15,440 nt of DNA from Prevotella sp. (lineage in GTDB: Bacteria; Bacteroidota; Bacteroidia; Bacteroidales; Bacteroidaceae), in contig JAILAA010000203.1 of assembly GCA_024681875.1 (NCBI GenBank), positions 1-15,440 on the forward strand, in the 5' to 3' direction. The translations under genes were made by a program, and so were the position numbers. The notes beneath the pieces are model-generated. The model was not told the origin of the DNA. It did no database searches and saw only the letters and a program-made list of their open reading frames with translations. Numbering within the stretch: position 1 is the stretch's first letter; the number at the start of each line of letters is the position of its first letter. This document shows positions 5,723 through 14,989 of the stretch, piece after piece.

Positions 5723-7846
5723 ATGAATATGAAGAAAACCTTGATGACCATCGGAATTACATCTGCTATGATGACATCTTTCTGTTCCTGCCAGCAGGCA
5801 CAGCGTGAGAATCCATTATTGCAGGAGAGCTCATTGCCTTTCCATGCTCCTGACTTTAGCAAGATTCAATATGCCGACTACCTGCCTGCTTTTGAGGCCA
5901 CCATCAAGGAAACGCGCGACAACATCGACAAGATTACAACCTGCAGCGAGGCTCCCTCGTTTCATAACACCATCCTGCCCTACGAAGAGAGCAACCGTAT
6001 GCTGGAACGCGTCAGCCGCATCTTCTTCGCCATTGTAGAAGCTGACAAAACACCCGAGATAGGCGAGATAGAGAAGAAGGTGCAGCCGATGATAACTGAA
6101 TTAGAGAACGACATCATGTTCAACAAGCAGCTTTTCCTGCGCATCCGCCAAGTCTATGACAGCGAATACGAAACCTTGCAAGGTGAGGACAAGAAGCTGT
6201 TGGAGGAGGTATACAAAGAGTTCGTGCGCAAAGGTGCACTTCTGCCTGACGACAAGATGGAGCGTATGAAAGCCATCAATCTGAGGATTAGCGATTTACA
6301 GCAGCAATGGGGCAACATGCTTCCCGATGCCACCAACGAAGCTGTGGTATGGGTAGACAATGAAGAGATGCTTTCGGGACTCAGCGAGGTCGACATCGAG
6401 CAATGCCGCAAAGATGCTGAGAGCCGCGGCGGAAAGTCGCCATACGCCATCGTCATCGTCAACACCACACAACAACCGATGTTGGCCTCACTTGACAACC
6501 GCGACCTGCGCCGCAAAATCTATGAAGCCTCCATCCATCGCGCCGACGGCACGGGTAAGTACAACACCTTAGCATTAGTCTGCGAAATTGCAAAACTCAG
6601 GGCCGAGCAGGCTGAGATTATGGGCTATCCCAACTATGCTTCCTACTCGTTGGAGAACACGATGGCCAAGACCCCTGAAAATGTTTACGCTTTCCTCAAC
6701 AGCCTTATTCAGCAATACACACCAAAAGCAGAAGCTGAGACAAAGGCCATCGAGGAATACGCACAGAAAAGCGAAGGCGCCTCTTTCTCGCTACAGCCCT
6801 ACGACCGTTTCTACTACTCGGCCAAGATGAAGAAAGAACTGCTTGACGTGAGCGACGATGAGGTCAAGCCATATTTCAACGTCGACAGTGTGCTCATCAA
6901 CGGCGTCTTCTATGCAGCCAATAGAGTCTACGGGCTGACGTTCAAAGAACGCACCGACATTCCCCTCTACCATCCCGACATGAAGGTCTTCGAGGTCATC
7001 GACAAAGACGGAAAGACAAAAGCCCTCTTCTATTGCGACTATTACCGACGCCCCACCAAGCGCGGTGGAGCATGGATGGACGGCTTCGCCAAGCAGAGCC
7101 GCCACTGGAATCAGCTGCCCATCGTGTTCAACGTTTGCAACAGCGCCAAGGCTCCCGACGGCAAACCGTCGCTGCTTACATGGGACGAAGTGACCACCGT
7201 GTTCCATGAATTCGGACATGCCCTGCACGGCATCCTCTCCGACTGCGAATACAACCGTTTGAGCGGCACCGCCGTAGCACGCGACTTTGTGGAAATGCCG
7301 TCGCAGTTCAACGAGTCGTTTGCAGCAATTCCTGAAATATTCAACAACTACGCCCGCCATTGCGACACGGGCCAGCCCATGCCCGATGACCTGAAAGAGC
7401 GTATGCTGAAAAGCATTACTTTCCAGACCGCCTATGCGCTGGGTGAGAATCTGGCCGCTACCTGCCTCGACCTGGCTTGGCACATGCTGCCCTCCGACAA
7501 GATTCCGACGCCAGAAGAAGCAGCTGACTTTGAGCAGGAAGCCCTGCGTAGCGTCGGACTGCTGAACGCACAGATTCCGCCACGCTACAGCACCAGCTAT
7601 TTCAACCACGTATGGGGCGGCGGCTATGCTGCCGGATACTACAGCTATCTGTGGACAGAAGTGCTGGCAGTAAACATTGCCGATGTATTTGCACAGCGCG
7701 GAGCACTCAACCCGCAGACGGGACAGGACTTCCGTGATAAGATTCTCAGCCGAGGCAACACTGGCGACCTCATGCAGATGTTTGCCAACTTCACGGGGAT
7801 GCAACAGCCTGATGCCTCAGGACTGCTGAAAGCCAGAGGACTATAA
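5723..7846 (+). CDS. M3-family zinc oligopeptidase (Dcp/OpdA-like), predicted lipoprotein
   Basis: The 707-residue protein is an M3 (thimet-type) metallopeptidase, which trims short peptides. The zinc site is HEFGH (His495, Glu496, His499) with the third ligand Glu524 in DFVEMPSQ, the same 25-residue spacing as in thimet oligopeptidase. The C-terminal segment PPRYSTSYFNHVWGGGYAAGYYSYLW is the usual substrate-binding, Tyr/Gly-rich M3 region. Length is normal for Dcp (about 680 plus a leader). The N terminus has a lipoprotein-type signal: lysines at 4-5, a hydrophobic stretch, then FCSC with Cys23 as likely lipidation site; no acidic surface-export motif follows, so a periplasm-facing location is likely. 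The ATG at 5729 is an alternative start that shortens the signal by two residues. The GH3 gene follows after 53 bp without a terminator, suggesting one transcript. Whether it acts as dipeptidyl carboxypeptidase or endopeptidase cannot be read from sequence. Confidence 0.92.
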   Translation: MNMKKTLMTIGITSAMMTSFCSCQQAQRENPLLQESSLPFHAPDFSKIQYADYLPAFEATIKETRDNIDKITTCSEAPSFHNTILPYEESNRMLERVSRIFFAIVEADKTPEIGEIEKKVQPMITELENDIMFNKQLFLRIRQVYDSEYETLQGEDKKLLEEVYKEFVRKGALLPDDKMERMKAINLRISDLQQQWGNMLPDATNEAVVWVDNEEMLSGLSEVDIEQCRKDAESRGGKSPYAIVIVNTTQQPMLASLDNRDLRRKIYEASIHRADGTGKYNTLALVCEIAKLRAEQAEIMGYPNYASYSLENTMAKTPENVYAFLNSLIQQYTPKAEAETKAIEEYAQKSEGASFSLQPYDRFYYSAKMKKELLDVSDDEVKPYFNVDSVLINGVFYAANRVYGLTFKERTDIPLYHPDMKVFEVIDKDGKTKALFYCDYYRRPTKRGGAWMDGFAKQSRHWNQLPIVFNVCNSAKAPDGKPSLLTWDEVTTVFHEFGHALHGILSDCEYNRLSGTAVARDFVEMPSQFNESFAAIPEIFNNYARHCDTGQPMPDDLKERMLKSITFQTAYALGENLAATCLDLAWHMLPSDKIPTPEEAADFEQEALRSVGLLNAQIPPRYSTSYFNHVWGGGYAAGYYSYLWTEVLAVNIADVFAQRGALNPQTGQDFRDKILSRGNTGDLMQMFANFTGMQQPDASGLLKARGL

Positions 7847-7899
7847 TACTAAAATGTCCGGCGGTTTCCCTGCCGATAACCCCTTAAAAAAGAAACACC

Positions 7900-10233
7900 A
7901 TGAAAAGGCTATCCTTTACCACTGTCATGCTCCTGCTGACCATGACCGCCGTGGCTCAACAGCCAGCCATCCCCCGCGATGCAGCCATCGAGAAAAAAAT
8001 TGAAAAGACTTTGTCGAAAATGACCCTCGACGAGAAAATAGGACAAATGCTGGAGCTGAACTTCGACATTATGGGAACGTATGATGCCAACCGTAATTGG
8101 CAGCTCAATGAGACCATGCTCGACACCTGTCTGTCGAAATGGAAGGTAGGAAGTATCCTCAACACCCCAGCCACACGTGCCGCCACCATTGAGCAGTGGC
8201 AAGAATGGATACGCAAGATTCAGGAGAAATCCATGAAGTATCTTGGTATCCCCGACATCTACGGCCTAGACCACAACCATGGTGTTACCTATACGCAACA
8301 GGGAACGCTTTTCCCCCAGCCTATCAATCTGGCAGCTTCGTTCAACACCGAACTGGCCCGCACAGGTGCTGAAATATGCGCTTACGAGAGCCGGGCAGGC
8401 AACTGTCCGTGGGTGTACAATCCCGTCACCGACTTGGGCCGTGACCCTCGCTGGAGCCGTATCTGGGAGAGTTTTGGAGAAGACCCTATTGTCAACGCAC
8501 GTATGGCAGAGGCTGAAATCAAGGGCTACCAAGGCGACGACCCCAATCATCTGAGCAAATACAACGTGGCTGCCTGTATCAAACACTATTTCGCATATGG
8601 TGCTCCCTTCACTGGTAAGGATCGAACACCCGCATACGTATCTCCACAGATGCTGCGTGAAAAGTATTTTGAACCCTTCAAGGCCGCTTTCCAAGCTGGT
8701 GCACTCACGCTGATGGTGAATTCAGGCAGCATCAACGGAATGCCCGTACACGCCAGCTATGAGTACCTGACGAAATGGGTGAAGGAAGACTTGCAATGGG
8801 ACGGAATGATTGTCACCGACTGGGCCGACATCAATAATCTGTATACGCGTGAGCGTGTGGCCAAAGACAAGAAAGATGCTATCCGCATCGCCATCAATGC
8901 AGGCATCGACATGTCGATGGATCCCTACAGCGTTGACTTCTGCATCCTGCTGAAAGAGCTGGTGCAGGAAGGAGCTGTGAAGATAGAGCGCATCGACGAC
9001 GCCGTACGCCGCATTCTGCGTGTAAAGTATCGTCTCGGTCTTTTCGACCAGCCCAATACTGGCGGCAAGGGATATGAGAAATTCGGCACGCAGGAGCACG
9101 CTGAGAAAGCCCTCCGCTCTGCCGAAGAGGGTATGGTGCTACTGAAGAACGAGGGGAACATCCTGCCTCTCGAATCTCAAGACTCAAATCTCAAATCTCA
9201 AATTCTTCTGACTGGTCCCAACGCCAACCAGATGCGCTGCCTCAACGGAGGATGGAGCTACACATGGCAAGGCTCGAATGCCGAGGACTTGGCTGAACAA
9301 TACAACACTATCTATGAGGCCCTTTGCAACAAATACGGTAAAGAACACGTCATACTGGAACAAGGCGTAACCTATAACGAGCGCGGTGCCTACTGGCAGG
9401 AGAACGAGCCCGAGATTGAAAAGGCAGTGGCCGCAGCTGAGAAGGCAGACATCATCATCGCCTGCATCGGCGAGAACAGCTACTGCGAAACGCCCGGCAA
9501 CCTCTCCGACCTTTGGATGTCGGAGAATCAGCGTAATCTTGTCAAGGAACTTGCAAAGACTGGCAAGCCCATCATCCTCGTGCTGAACGAGGGCCGTCCG
9601 CGCCTCATCACCGACATCGAGCCACTGGCCAAGGCCGTCGTCCATATCTTCCTGCCCGGCAACTATGGTGCCGACGCACTGGCCAACCTCCTGGCTGGCG
9701 ATGCCAACTTCTCAGCAAAGATGCCCATCACCTATCCGCGTGAAATCAACTCACTGGCTAACTACGACTATAAGGTCAGCGAAGAGGTTGGAACGATGGC
9801 TGGCGCTTACAACTACGATGCTAAGGTATCGCTGATGTGGCCCTTCGGTTACGGTCTCAGCTACACTACGTTTGAATACGCCAACCTGCGTGCAGACAAG
9901 ACATCATTCACAGCCGATGACGTTCTGACCGTCAGCGTTGACGTGAAGAACACAGGCAACAGAGTTGGAAAGGAAGCCATACTGCTCTACAGCAGTGACC
10001 TCGTAGCATCATTGACACCTGACAACAAGCGCCTTCGCGATTTCAAGAAAGTGGAGCTTCAGCCGGGCGAGACGAAGACCGTCACATTTACGCTACCGGC
10101 GAAGAACTTAGCCTTCGTGGGGGCTGACACCCGCTGGACATTAGAAGAGGGCGACTTCCTGCTACGTGCAGGAAGCTTGCAACTTCCTGTCCGCTGCACC
10201 GCCACCAAGATTTGGGACGAGCCGAATATTTGA
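7900..10233 (+). CDS. glycoside hydrolase family 3, beta-glucosidase (BglX-like), exported
   Basis: The 777-residue enzyme should remove terminal beta-linked sugars, probably glucose, from oligosaccharides in the periplasm. A signal peptide (residues 1-19 or so, ending AVAQ) starts the protein. The GH3 barrel includes KHYFAYG (Lys228-His229) and the nucleophile Asp307 in GMIVTDWAD. The alpha/beta sandwich domain follows, with CETPGN; Glu530 is a candidate acid/base. [13 protein letters not shown] marks the start of a C-terminal fibronectin III-like domain (about 653-765). Length and order are those of BglX-type enzymes. Residues 424-435 ([12 protein letters not shown]) between the two catalytic domains are encoded by a heptamer array. 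The gene probably shares a transcript with the upstream peptidase and ends 6 bp from a convergent gene with no hairpin between them. Exact substrate (cello-oligosaccharide, laminarin or other) is not determinable; no SusC/SusD genes are adjacent. Confidence 0.93.
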   Translation: MKRLSFTTVMLLLTMTAVAQQPAIPRDAAIEKKIEKTLSKMTLDEKIGQMLELNFDIMGTYDANRNWQLNETMLDTCLSKWKVGSILNTPATRAATIEQWQEWIRKIQEKSMKYLGIPDIYGLDHNHGVTYTQQGTLFPQPINLAASFNTELARTGAEICAYESRAGNCPWVYNPVTDLGRDPRWSRIWESFGEDPIVNARMAEAEIKGYQGDDPNHLSKYNVAACIKHYFAYGAPFTGKDRTPAYVSPQMLREKYFEPFKAAFQAGALTLMVNSGSINGMPVHASYEYLTKWVKEDLQWDGMIVTDWADINNLYTRERVAKDKKDAIRIAINAGIDMSMDPYSVDFCILLKELVQEGAVKIERIDDAVRRILRVKYRLGLFDQPNTGGKGYEKFGTQEHAEKALRSAEEGMVLLKNEGNILPLESQDSNLKSQILLTGPNANQMRCLNGGWSYTWQGSNAEDLAEQYNTIYEALCNKYGKEHVILEQGVTYNERGAYWQENEPEIEKAVAAAEKADIIIACIGENSYCETPGNLSDLWMSENQRNLVKELAKTGKPIILVLNEGRPRLITDIEPLAKAVVHIFLPGNYGADALANLLAGDANFSAKMPITYPREINSLANYDYKVSEEVGTMAGAYNYDAKVSLMWPFGYGLSYTTFEYANLRADKTSFTADDVLTVSVDVKNTGNRVGKEAILLYSSDLVASLTPDNKRLRDFKKVELQPGETKTVTFTLPAKNLAFVGADTRWTLEEGDFLLRAGSLQLPVRCTATKIWDEPNI
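9169..9203. repeat. heptamer array (CTCAAAT) inside the GH3 gene
   Basis: Five units stay in exact 7-bp register: CTCGAAT, CTCAAGA and three identical CTCAAAT (9183-9203). They encode the linker [12 protein letters not shown] between the conserved [11 protein letters not shown] and ILLTGPNA segments of the GH3 fold, where most homologues have a short turn. Confidence 0.85.
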
Positions 10234-10239
10234 GCTGGT

Positions 10240-11145
10240 TTATTTTCTGACGCCTTCAACCTCATAGCCAGCCTGCCGCAGCAGGCTGAGTACGCCATTT
10301 TCGCCAGGCAGATGGGCCGCGCCGACTGCAAAAAGCGTAGGTTTCTCAGCCATTAGCTGGGGCATCTTCGTCACCCAGTCGGCATTGCGGTTATAGATAA
10401 GTACGGCCTCTTCCTCAGGGCTGGAGTCACAGCTGTTGTTCAGCTTCGCGTCCATTGCCTGCATAATGGCGTCGAGGTCTTGGGTGTAGAAGGCTTTGAT
10501 GACGCTGTCGGTCATCTCATCCATAAACGCAGCGTTGTCAATCTGACACATCAGCAGTTCCTTCTGCCGGTCCAGCGTCTTGCCGCCATATAACACCTCT
10601 ATCTGGAAAGCCAGCGTCTCTAAGCCACCCACTATCTTTCCTTCAGAGCGGGCCTGCTTCTGGAAATAGTCGTCAAAACTATCCTGAATATTCATATTAC
10701 CGCCCTTTTTGATATAGGTGTACATCGACAACATCGTACTCAGAGCCGATGGAGTCATCTTGCCCATTTGCTGCGCCACCAACGGGTTGGTCATATCCAT
10801 ACCCATTAGTTCCTTCATATAAGCGTTCAGACGATTCATCTCTTCGTCAGTGAGCAGCTTTTGCAGCGTCATCCCGTCGGGCAGCATCATTGCCTGTTGC
10901 ATCATAGCGATGCTGTCGGCTCCCAGCATATCGGTCATCACCAGTTCGCCATAGACCTGCTGACAGTCGGCCATCGCCTGACGGATGCCTGGGATGGAGT
11001 CGACGAAAGACAGCTGTGCCAGATGATAGGTGCCCACGATATAGGAAGGAGCTTTCAGGCCCTTGCCACTAATTTTGTACAATAGCTGAGCAGAAGCACA
11101 TAGCGTTGAAACGGCCAGTGCAAGTGTAAACAGTAGTTTTTTCAT
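10240..11145 (-). CDS. TraB/GumN-family protein, predicted secreted
   Basis: The 301-residue protein matches the TraB/GumN (pfam TraB) family, whose bacterial members are mostly uncharacterised; related proteins are proposed to be Tiki-like metalloproteases. A signal peptide (MKKLLFTLALAVSTLCASA, residues 1-19) suggests periplasmic or surface location. The two family motifs are present: GTYH (38-41, second-strand histidine) and GAAHLPGENGV (275-285), the pair that would hold the metal. I chose the ATG at 11145 because it begins the signal peptide; the frame is open to 11175, but those ten residues only lengthen the leader. The upstream antiporter gene ends 30 bp away, so the two are probably co-transcribed. 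The convergent GH3 gene ends 6 bp beyond the stop codon. Function beyond family membership is unknown. Confidence 0.85.
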   Translation of the reverse strand: MKKLLFTLALAVSTLCASAQLLYKISGKGLKAPSYIVGTYHLAQLSFVDSIPGIRQAMADCQQVYGELVMTDMLGADSIAMMQQAMMLPDGMTLQKLLTDEEMNRLNAYMKELMGMDMTNPLVAQQMGKMTPSALSTMLSMYTYIKKGGNMNIQDSFDDYFQKQARSEGKIVGGLETLAFQIEVLYGGKTLDRQKELLMCQIDNAAFMDEMTDSVIKAFYTQDLDAIMQAMDAKLNNSCDSSPEEEAVLIYNRNADWVTKMPQLMAEKPTLFAVGAAHLPGENGVLSLLRQAGYEVEGVRK

Positions 11146-11175
11146 GGTATCAAAGTTATTATTGAATAATCGCAA

Positions 11176-13446
11176 TTAGTTGTGAAGCAGCCGGTCCAGA
11201 TCGTCCTCTTCACCTACTACCCAGATGATGTCGCCCTCCTCAAAGCGGCGTGCAGGCTTGAAAGGCGACAGGTTTTCCTTTCCTTCTTCCAAACCGACGA
11301 CCATGCAGCCATACTGGCTACGCAAGCCACTCTCCTCCAGTGTCTTGCCGATAAAAGGACTCCCCTGCCCTATGATGAGCTGACGCAACTTCATCTCGCG
11401 TTTCTCCAACTCCATGTCCTCCTGCTGCACCTGGCCTTCTACGGCATTACGGAAAACGGCCAGTTGCGTATCGCTGCCGATGACCTGCAGGCGATCTAAT
11501 GGAAAGAGCTGGTCGGTACCAGACGGGATATTCAAGCGGTTGCTGCCTCTGAGGATGCTACTGACATGTACGCCATACTTGCGCCCTAGATTCAGTTCCA
11601 TAAGCGTCTTCCCTGCCCAGAGTGAGTTTTGCGGAATGTCGAAGTCAGCAATGTGAATATCGCGGTCTAACAGGCGTCCCTCATAGAGCGGGCGCTTCTT
11701 TCCATGCACCTGTGCCTCGATGTCACGTGAGCGCAGGTTATTGATGAAGAGGCGCTCCAACAGAATGCTCCGATGCTTGACACTACGCGATAGCACCATA
11801 AGTAGCACCGCCAGAATACCCAACGTGATGATGACAGCGGGTGCGAAGTTAGACAGATGTTGACACACATAGAAGACAAACGAAGTGGCCACTACACCAC
11901 GCACCAGCATAGTGAACAGCAGCGGCAGATGGTTGCGGTTGCTCTCAAACCACAGAGCTTTCCATTCCTCGCTGTGGTTTTTCTTCATCACCATAGCCCT
12001 CAGGAAGGGTGAGATGAGAATAACAGTCAGTACGCCCGTGATGAGCTTGGGAATAGAGATATTCATGTGGAGAATGGTGAACTGAACATTGGCCACCCTG
12101 CTGATAAAGGGATGGAAGAGCATAAACATCAGGGCGATGACAGCCGACGAGAGAATGCCGTAGACCACCGTGTTCACCGTCATCTGCAACAGCAGCTGCT
12201 TCCACTTGCTGCGCTCCGTCGTGTTGGGATGGCTCATCGACAGGCGGTTTAACATACGGATGAGACGCGAGGGCAGACGGGGCTCCAAGGCAGTATAAGC
12301 CGGCGTGGCGAGCCGTATCATGTAAGGTGTGAGGAATGTGGTAATGACTGATACGGCCACCACAACCGGATAGAGGAAATCGCTGATGACGCCCAATGCC
12401 AAGCCCAGCGAGGCGATGATAAACGAGAACTCACCAATCTGCGCCATCGAGAAGCCACAGCGCATGGCGCTCTTCAGACTCTCGCCGCCCAGCATAAACG
12501 AGAACGAGCCAAAGATGGCCTGTCCCACGATGATGGTCATCACAAGTATGAAGATGGGCAGGGCATAGTCTACAAGAATCTTCGGGTCGACCAGCATACC
12601 GACAGAAACAAAGAAAATTGCGCCGAAGAGATTCTTCACCGGCTCCACCAACTTCTCTATTCGCTCCGCTTCAATGGTCTCTGCCAGAATGCTGCCCATG
12701 ATGAAAGCGCCAAAAGCCGACGAGAAGCCTACCTTCGTAGAGAACACCGCCATAGCGCAGCAAAGGCCCAGAGACACGATCAGCAGCACCTCGGCGTTGA
12801 TGAGCCGCCGCACCTTGCGCAGCAAAAGCGGAATGGCAAAAATACCCACCACGAGCCATAGCACGAGGAAGAACACAATCTTCACCACCGACTGCAACAT
12901 CTGGCTACCCTCCAGATTGCCGGCAGCCAATGCACTCAGCATCACCATCATCACAATGGCCAGGATGTCCTCCAGGATAAGCACGCTCATTACCAGCCCG
13001 GCAAACTGCTGCTGCTGAAGACCCAGGTCGTCGAAAGCCTTATAGATAATCGTTGTAGACGACATAGCCAGCATACCGCCCAGGAAAATGCAGTCCATGC
13101 GGCTCCAGCCGAAGAGATGGCCCACTATGATGCCCAGCATCGACATGGCAAAAATGATGCTCACCACTGAGATGACTGGCGAGGCCCCCATCTTCAATAT
13201 TTTTTTGAACGAGAAATCGAGGCCCAGCGAGAATAAGAGGAACATCACACCGATGTCTGCCCATAAGTGTATGTTCGACATATCGACCACACTGGCCGTA
13301 TAGGGCATGTGTGGAGAAACCAGAAAGCCTGCCACGATATAGCCCAACACCAATGGCTGCTTGAGCCGCTTGAACAACAGCGTCACCACTCCCGCCACCA
13401 TAAGGATGAGGGCCAGATCTTGTACCAATGCAGGCTGCTCTCCCAT
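11176..13446 (-). CDS. CPA2-family cation:proton antiporter with two C-terminal TrkA-C domains
   Basis: The 756-residue inner-membrane protein exchanges K+ or Na+ for protons. Residues 8-380 form the Na+/H+ exchanger core of about a dozen segments, with LEDILAI (158-164, likely transport acidic pair Glu159-Asp160) and AQIGEFSFI (335-343), both characteristic of KefB/KefC-like CPA2 carriers. A second hydrophobic block (about 418-555, four or five segments) follows. Two TrkA-C (RCK_C) domains occupy about 590-670 and 683-756, the second ending in GDIIWVVGEEDDLDRLL. The NAD-binding TrkA-N domain of KefC is absent, so ligand sensing would rest on the paired RCK_C modules. A good promoter lies 13-50 bp upstream, and the gene is divergent from nqrA. 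The TraB-like gene follows after 30 bp. The ion carried is not determinable from sequence. Confidence 0.9.
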   Translation of the reverse strand: MGEQPALVQDLALILMVAGVVTLLFKRLKQPLVLGYIVAGFLVSPHMPYTASVVDMSNIHLWADIGVMFLLFSLGLDFSFKKILKMGASPVISVVSIIFAMSMLGIIVGHLFGWSRMDCIFLGGMLAMSSTTIIYKAFDDLGLQQQQFAGLVMSVLILEDILAIVMMVMLSALAAGNLEGSQMLQSVVKIVFFLVLWLVVGIFAIPLLLRKVRRLINAEVLLIVSLGLCCAMAVFSTKVGFSSAFGAFIMGSILAETIEAERIEKLVEPVKNLFGAIFFVSVGMLVDPKILVDYALPIFILVMTIIVGQAIFGSFSFMLGGESLKSAMRCGFSMAQIGEFSFIIASLGLALGVISDFLYPVVVAVSVITTFLTPYMIRLATPAYTALEPRLPSRLIRMLNRLSMSHPNTTERSKWKQLLLQMTVNTVVYGILSSAVIALMFMLFHPFISRVANVQFTILHMNISIPKLITGVLTVILISPFLRAMVMKKNHSEEWKALWFESNRNHLPLLFTMLVRGVVATSFVFYVCQHLSNFAPAVIITLGILAVLLMVLSRSVKHRSILLERLFINNLRSRDIEAQVHGKKRPLYEGRLLDRDIHIADFDIPQNSLWAGKTLMELNLGRKYGVHVSSILRGSNRLNIPSGTDQLFPLDRLQVIGSDTQLAVFRNAVEGQVQQEDMELEKREMKLRQLIIGQGSPFIGKTLEESGLRSQYGCMVVGLEEGKENLSPFKPARRFEEGDIIWVVGEEDDLDRLLHN

Positions 13447-13465
13447 CTATTTTTATTTTTGACGG

Positions 13466-13497
13466 CAAAGGTAAGCATTTTGTTCGAACTGACCAAA
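13466..13497 (-). promoter_or_regulatory. promoter of the antiporter gene
   Basis: The minus strand has TTTG (13497-13494), a 20-bp spacer and TACCTTTG (13473-13466), an exact Bacteroidetes -33/-7 pair. Transcription should start near 13459, giving a very short leader of about 13 bases before the ATG at 13446. Confidence 0.75.
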
Positions 13498-13541
13498 AAA
13501 GCTGACCTAATTCTTGGCTTGTAAAAAAAACAAAGAAATCC

Positions 13542-13572
13542 TTTGCTTTTTGCCCGCTTATTTGTACCTTTG
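13542..13572 (+). promoter_or_regulatory. promoter of the nqr operon
   Basis: TTTG (13542-13545), a 19-bp spacer and TACCTTTG (13565-13572) match the Bacteroidetes -33/-7 consensus. Transcription should start near 13580, leaving about 60 bases of leader before nqrA. The promoter faces away from the antiporter promoter, with about 44 bp between the two -33 elements. Confidence 0.75.
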
Positions 13573-13589
13573 CAGCGCTTAAGCAGAAG

Positions 13590-13609
13590 CCGATGCTTCA
13601 AGGCATCGG
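13590..13609 (+). promoter_or_regulatory. stem-loop in the nqrA leader
   Basis: CCGATGC (13590-13596) pairs perfectly with GCATCGG (13603-13609) around a 6-base loop, within the predicted 5' leader and about 30 bases before the start codon. It has no following T run, so it is not a terminator. It may stabilise the transcript or influence translation; no known riboswitch is recognised. Confidence 0.45.
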
Positions 13610-13641
13610 GAACTGGGAATAATACATTTTATCTTAAGATT

Positions 13642-14985
13642 ATGACATATTTTATGAAGCTACGCAAGGGCTTGGACATCAAGTTGCAAGGCAAGGCCTC
13701 ACAGGAACGAATAAGCTTGAAATCGAGCGGGAAATACGCATTAGTGCCCGACGATTTCGAGGGCGTCGTACCTAAGGTCGTTGTCAAAGAAGGCGACATC
13801 GTCAAAGCAGGGCAGGCACTGTTTGTCAACAAGCAGCACCCAGTGATGACGTTTGTGTCGCCAGTGAGCGGACGCGTAACGGCCGTGGAACGCGGCGAGC
13901 GCAGAAAGGTGCTCTCCATCAAGGTAGAAGCCGACAAGGAGCAGACCTATGTTGATTATGGCAAGAAGGATGTGGAGAAAATGGATGGTCTGCATGTATT
14001 CGAACACATCATGGAGGCTGGTCTGCTGGGCTATATCAACCAGCTACCCTACGCCATCGCAGCCATCCCCGGACGTCCTAAGGCCATCTTCGTGTCGGCC
14101 TTAAGAGACAAGCCTCTGGCCTGTGACTTCGAATACGAGGTAAAGGGGCAGGAAGAAGACTTCCAAACTGGTCTGACGGCACTGTCAAAGATTGCTAAAG
14201 TGCATCTTGGCGTGGGCGTCGGTTCGCAACTGACACAAATGAAGAATGTCGACATTACCGTCTATGATGGTCCCTGCCCCGCAGGCAACGTCGGTGTGCA
14301 GATAAACCACGTCGAGCCTGTGAACAAGGGCGAGATGGTGTGGGCCATCGGCGACCCGACGGTGGTGCTGTTCATCGGCCGCCTATTTAATACGGGCAAG
14401 ATTGACCTGCGCCGTTTGGTTGCTCTTTGTGGCAGCGAGGTGAAGAAGCCTTGCCATGTAGAGATGCTTATTGGTCAGGAGCTGCAGACGCTGCTGGCTA
14501 ATAGCTATGATCAGGACCATCATGTACGCATCATCAACGGCAACGTGCTCACCGGCCATCAGACCACAAAGGATGGCTATCTGGCAGCCCACGCATCGGA
14601 GGTGACCGTCATTCCCGAGGGCGACGATGCCGACGAAATGCTGGGTTGGGCGATGCCCCGTCTGAAGGAGTTCTCAGTGAACCGCAGCTATTTCTCGTGG
14701 CTCTTCGGCAAGAAGAAGGAGTATGCGCTGGATGCCCGTGTGAAGGGCGGCGAGCGCCACATGATTATGAGCGGCGAGTACGACCGCGTACTGCCGATGG
14801 ACATCTACGGCGAGTATCTCATCAAGGCCATCATTGCCGGTGACATCGACAAGATGGAGCAGTTGGGCATCTACGAGGTGAGCCCCGAGGACTTCGCCCT
14901 GGCTGAGTTCGTCGACTCATCGAAGCTTGAACTGCAACGAATTGTCCGTGAGGGTCTTAATAACTTAAGGAAAGAAAACGCATAA
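13642..14985 (+). CDS. nqrA: Na+-translocating NADH:quinone reductase subunit A
   Basis: The 447-residue protein is NqrA, the peripheral cytoplasmic subunit of the sodium-pumping NADH:quinone oxidoreductase, which oxidises NADH, reduces quinone and exports Na+. It starts with the typical KLRKGLDIKLQGKA, followed by the biotinyl-lipoyl-like part with the phrases VKEGDIVKAGQALF and FVSPVSGRV, and later GRPKAIFVSALRDKPLA and the Gly-rich segment of the family. It has no membrane segment, as expected. I chose the ATG at 13642 because MTYFMKLRKGL aligns in length with Bacteroidetes NqrA starts; the ATG at 13654 is the alternative, and the frame open further upstream to 13543 would run through the promoter. 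It is the first gene of the operon, followed by nqrB after 96 bp that hold a large dyad array. In fermentative Bacteroidales this pump links NADH oxidation to a sodium gradient and fumarate reduction. Confidence 0.96.
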   Translation: MTYFMKLRKGLDIKLQGKASQERISLKSSGKYALVPDDFEGVVPKVVVKEGDIVKAGQALFVNKQHPVMTFVSPVSGRVTAVERGERRKVLSIKVEADKEQTYVDYGKKDVEKMDGLHVFEHIMEAGLLGYINQLPYAIAAIPGRPKAIFVSALRDKPLACDFEYEVKGQEEDFQTGLTALSKIAKVHLGVGVGSQLTQMKNVDITVYDGPCPAGNVGVQINHVEPVNKGEMVWAIGDPTVVLFIGRLFNTGKIDLRRLVALCGSEVKKPCHVEMLIGQELQTLLANSYDQDHHVRIINGNVLTGHQTTKDGYLAAHASEVTVIPEGDDADEMLGWAMPRLKEFSVNRSYFSWLFGKKKEYALDARVKGGERHMIMSGEYDRVLPMDIYGEYLIKAIIAGDIDKMEQLGIYEVSPEDFALAEFVDSSKLELQRIVREGLNNLRKENA

Positions 14986-14989
14986 TATC

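Noticed and set aside
6791..7804. Long open frame (337 aa) on the minus strand opposite the M3 peptidase
   Set aside because: It is antisense to a complete catalytic gene with the zinc motif in place; composition looks like a shadow frame.
7847..7899. Gap between peptidase and GH3 gene examined for a terminator or promoter
   Set aside because: Only a 4-bp stem (CGGC/GCCG) without a T run, and no TAnnTTTG, so nothing is called.
11151..11158. TAACTTTG on the minus strand just before the TraB-like gene
   Set aside because: It fits TAnnTTTG but has no TTTG 19-20 bp upstream and would start transcription at the ATG itself; co-transcription with the antiporter is simpler.
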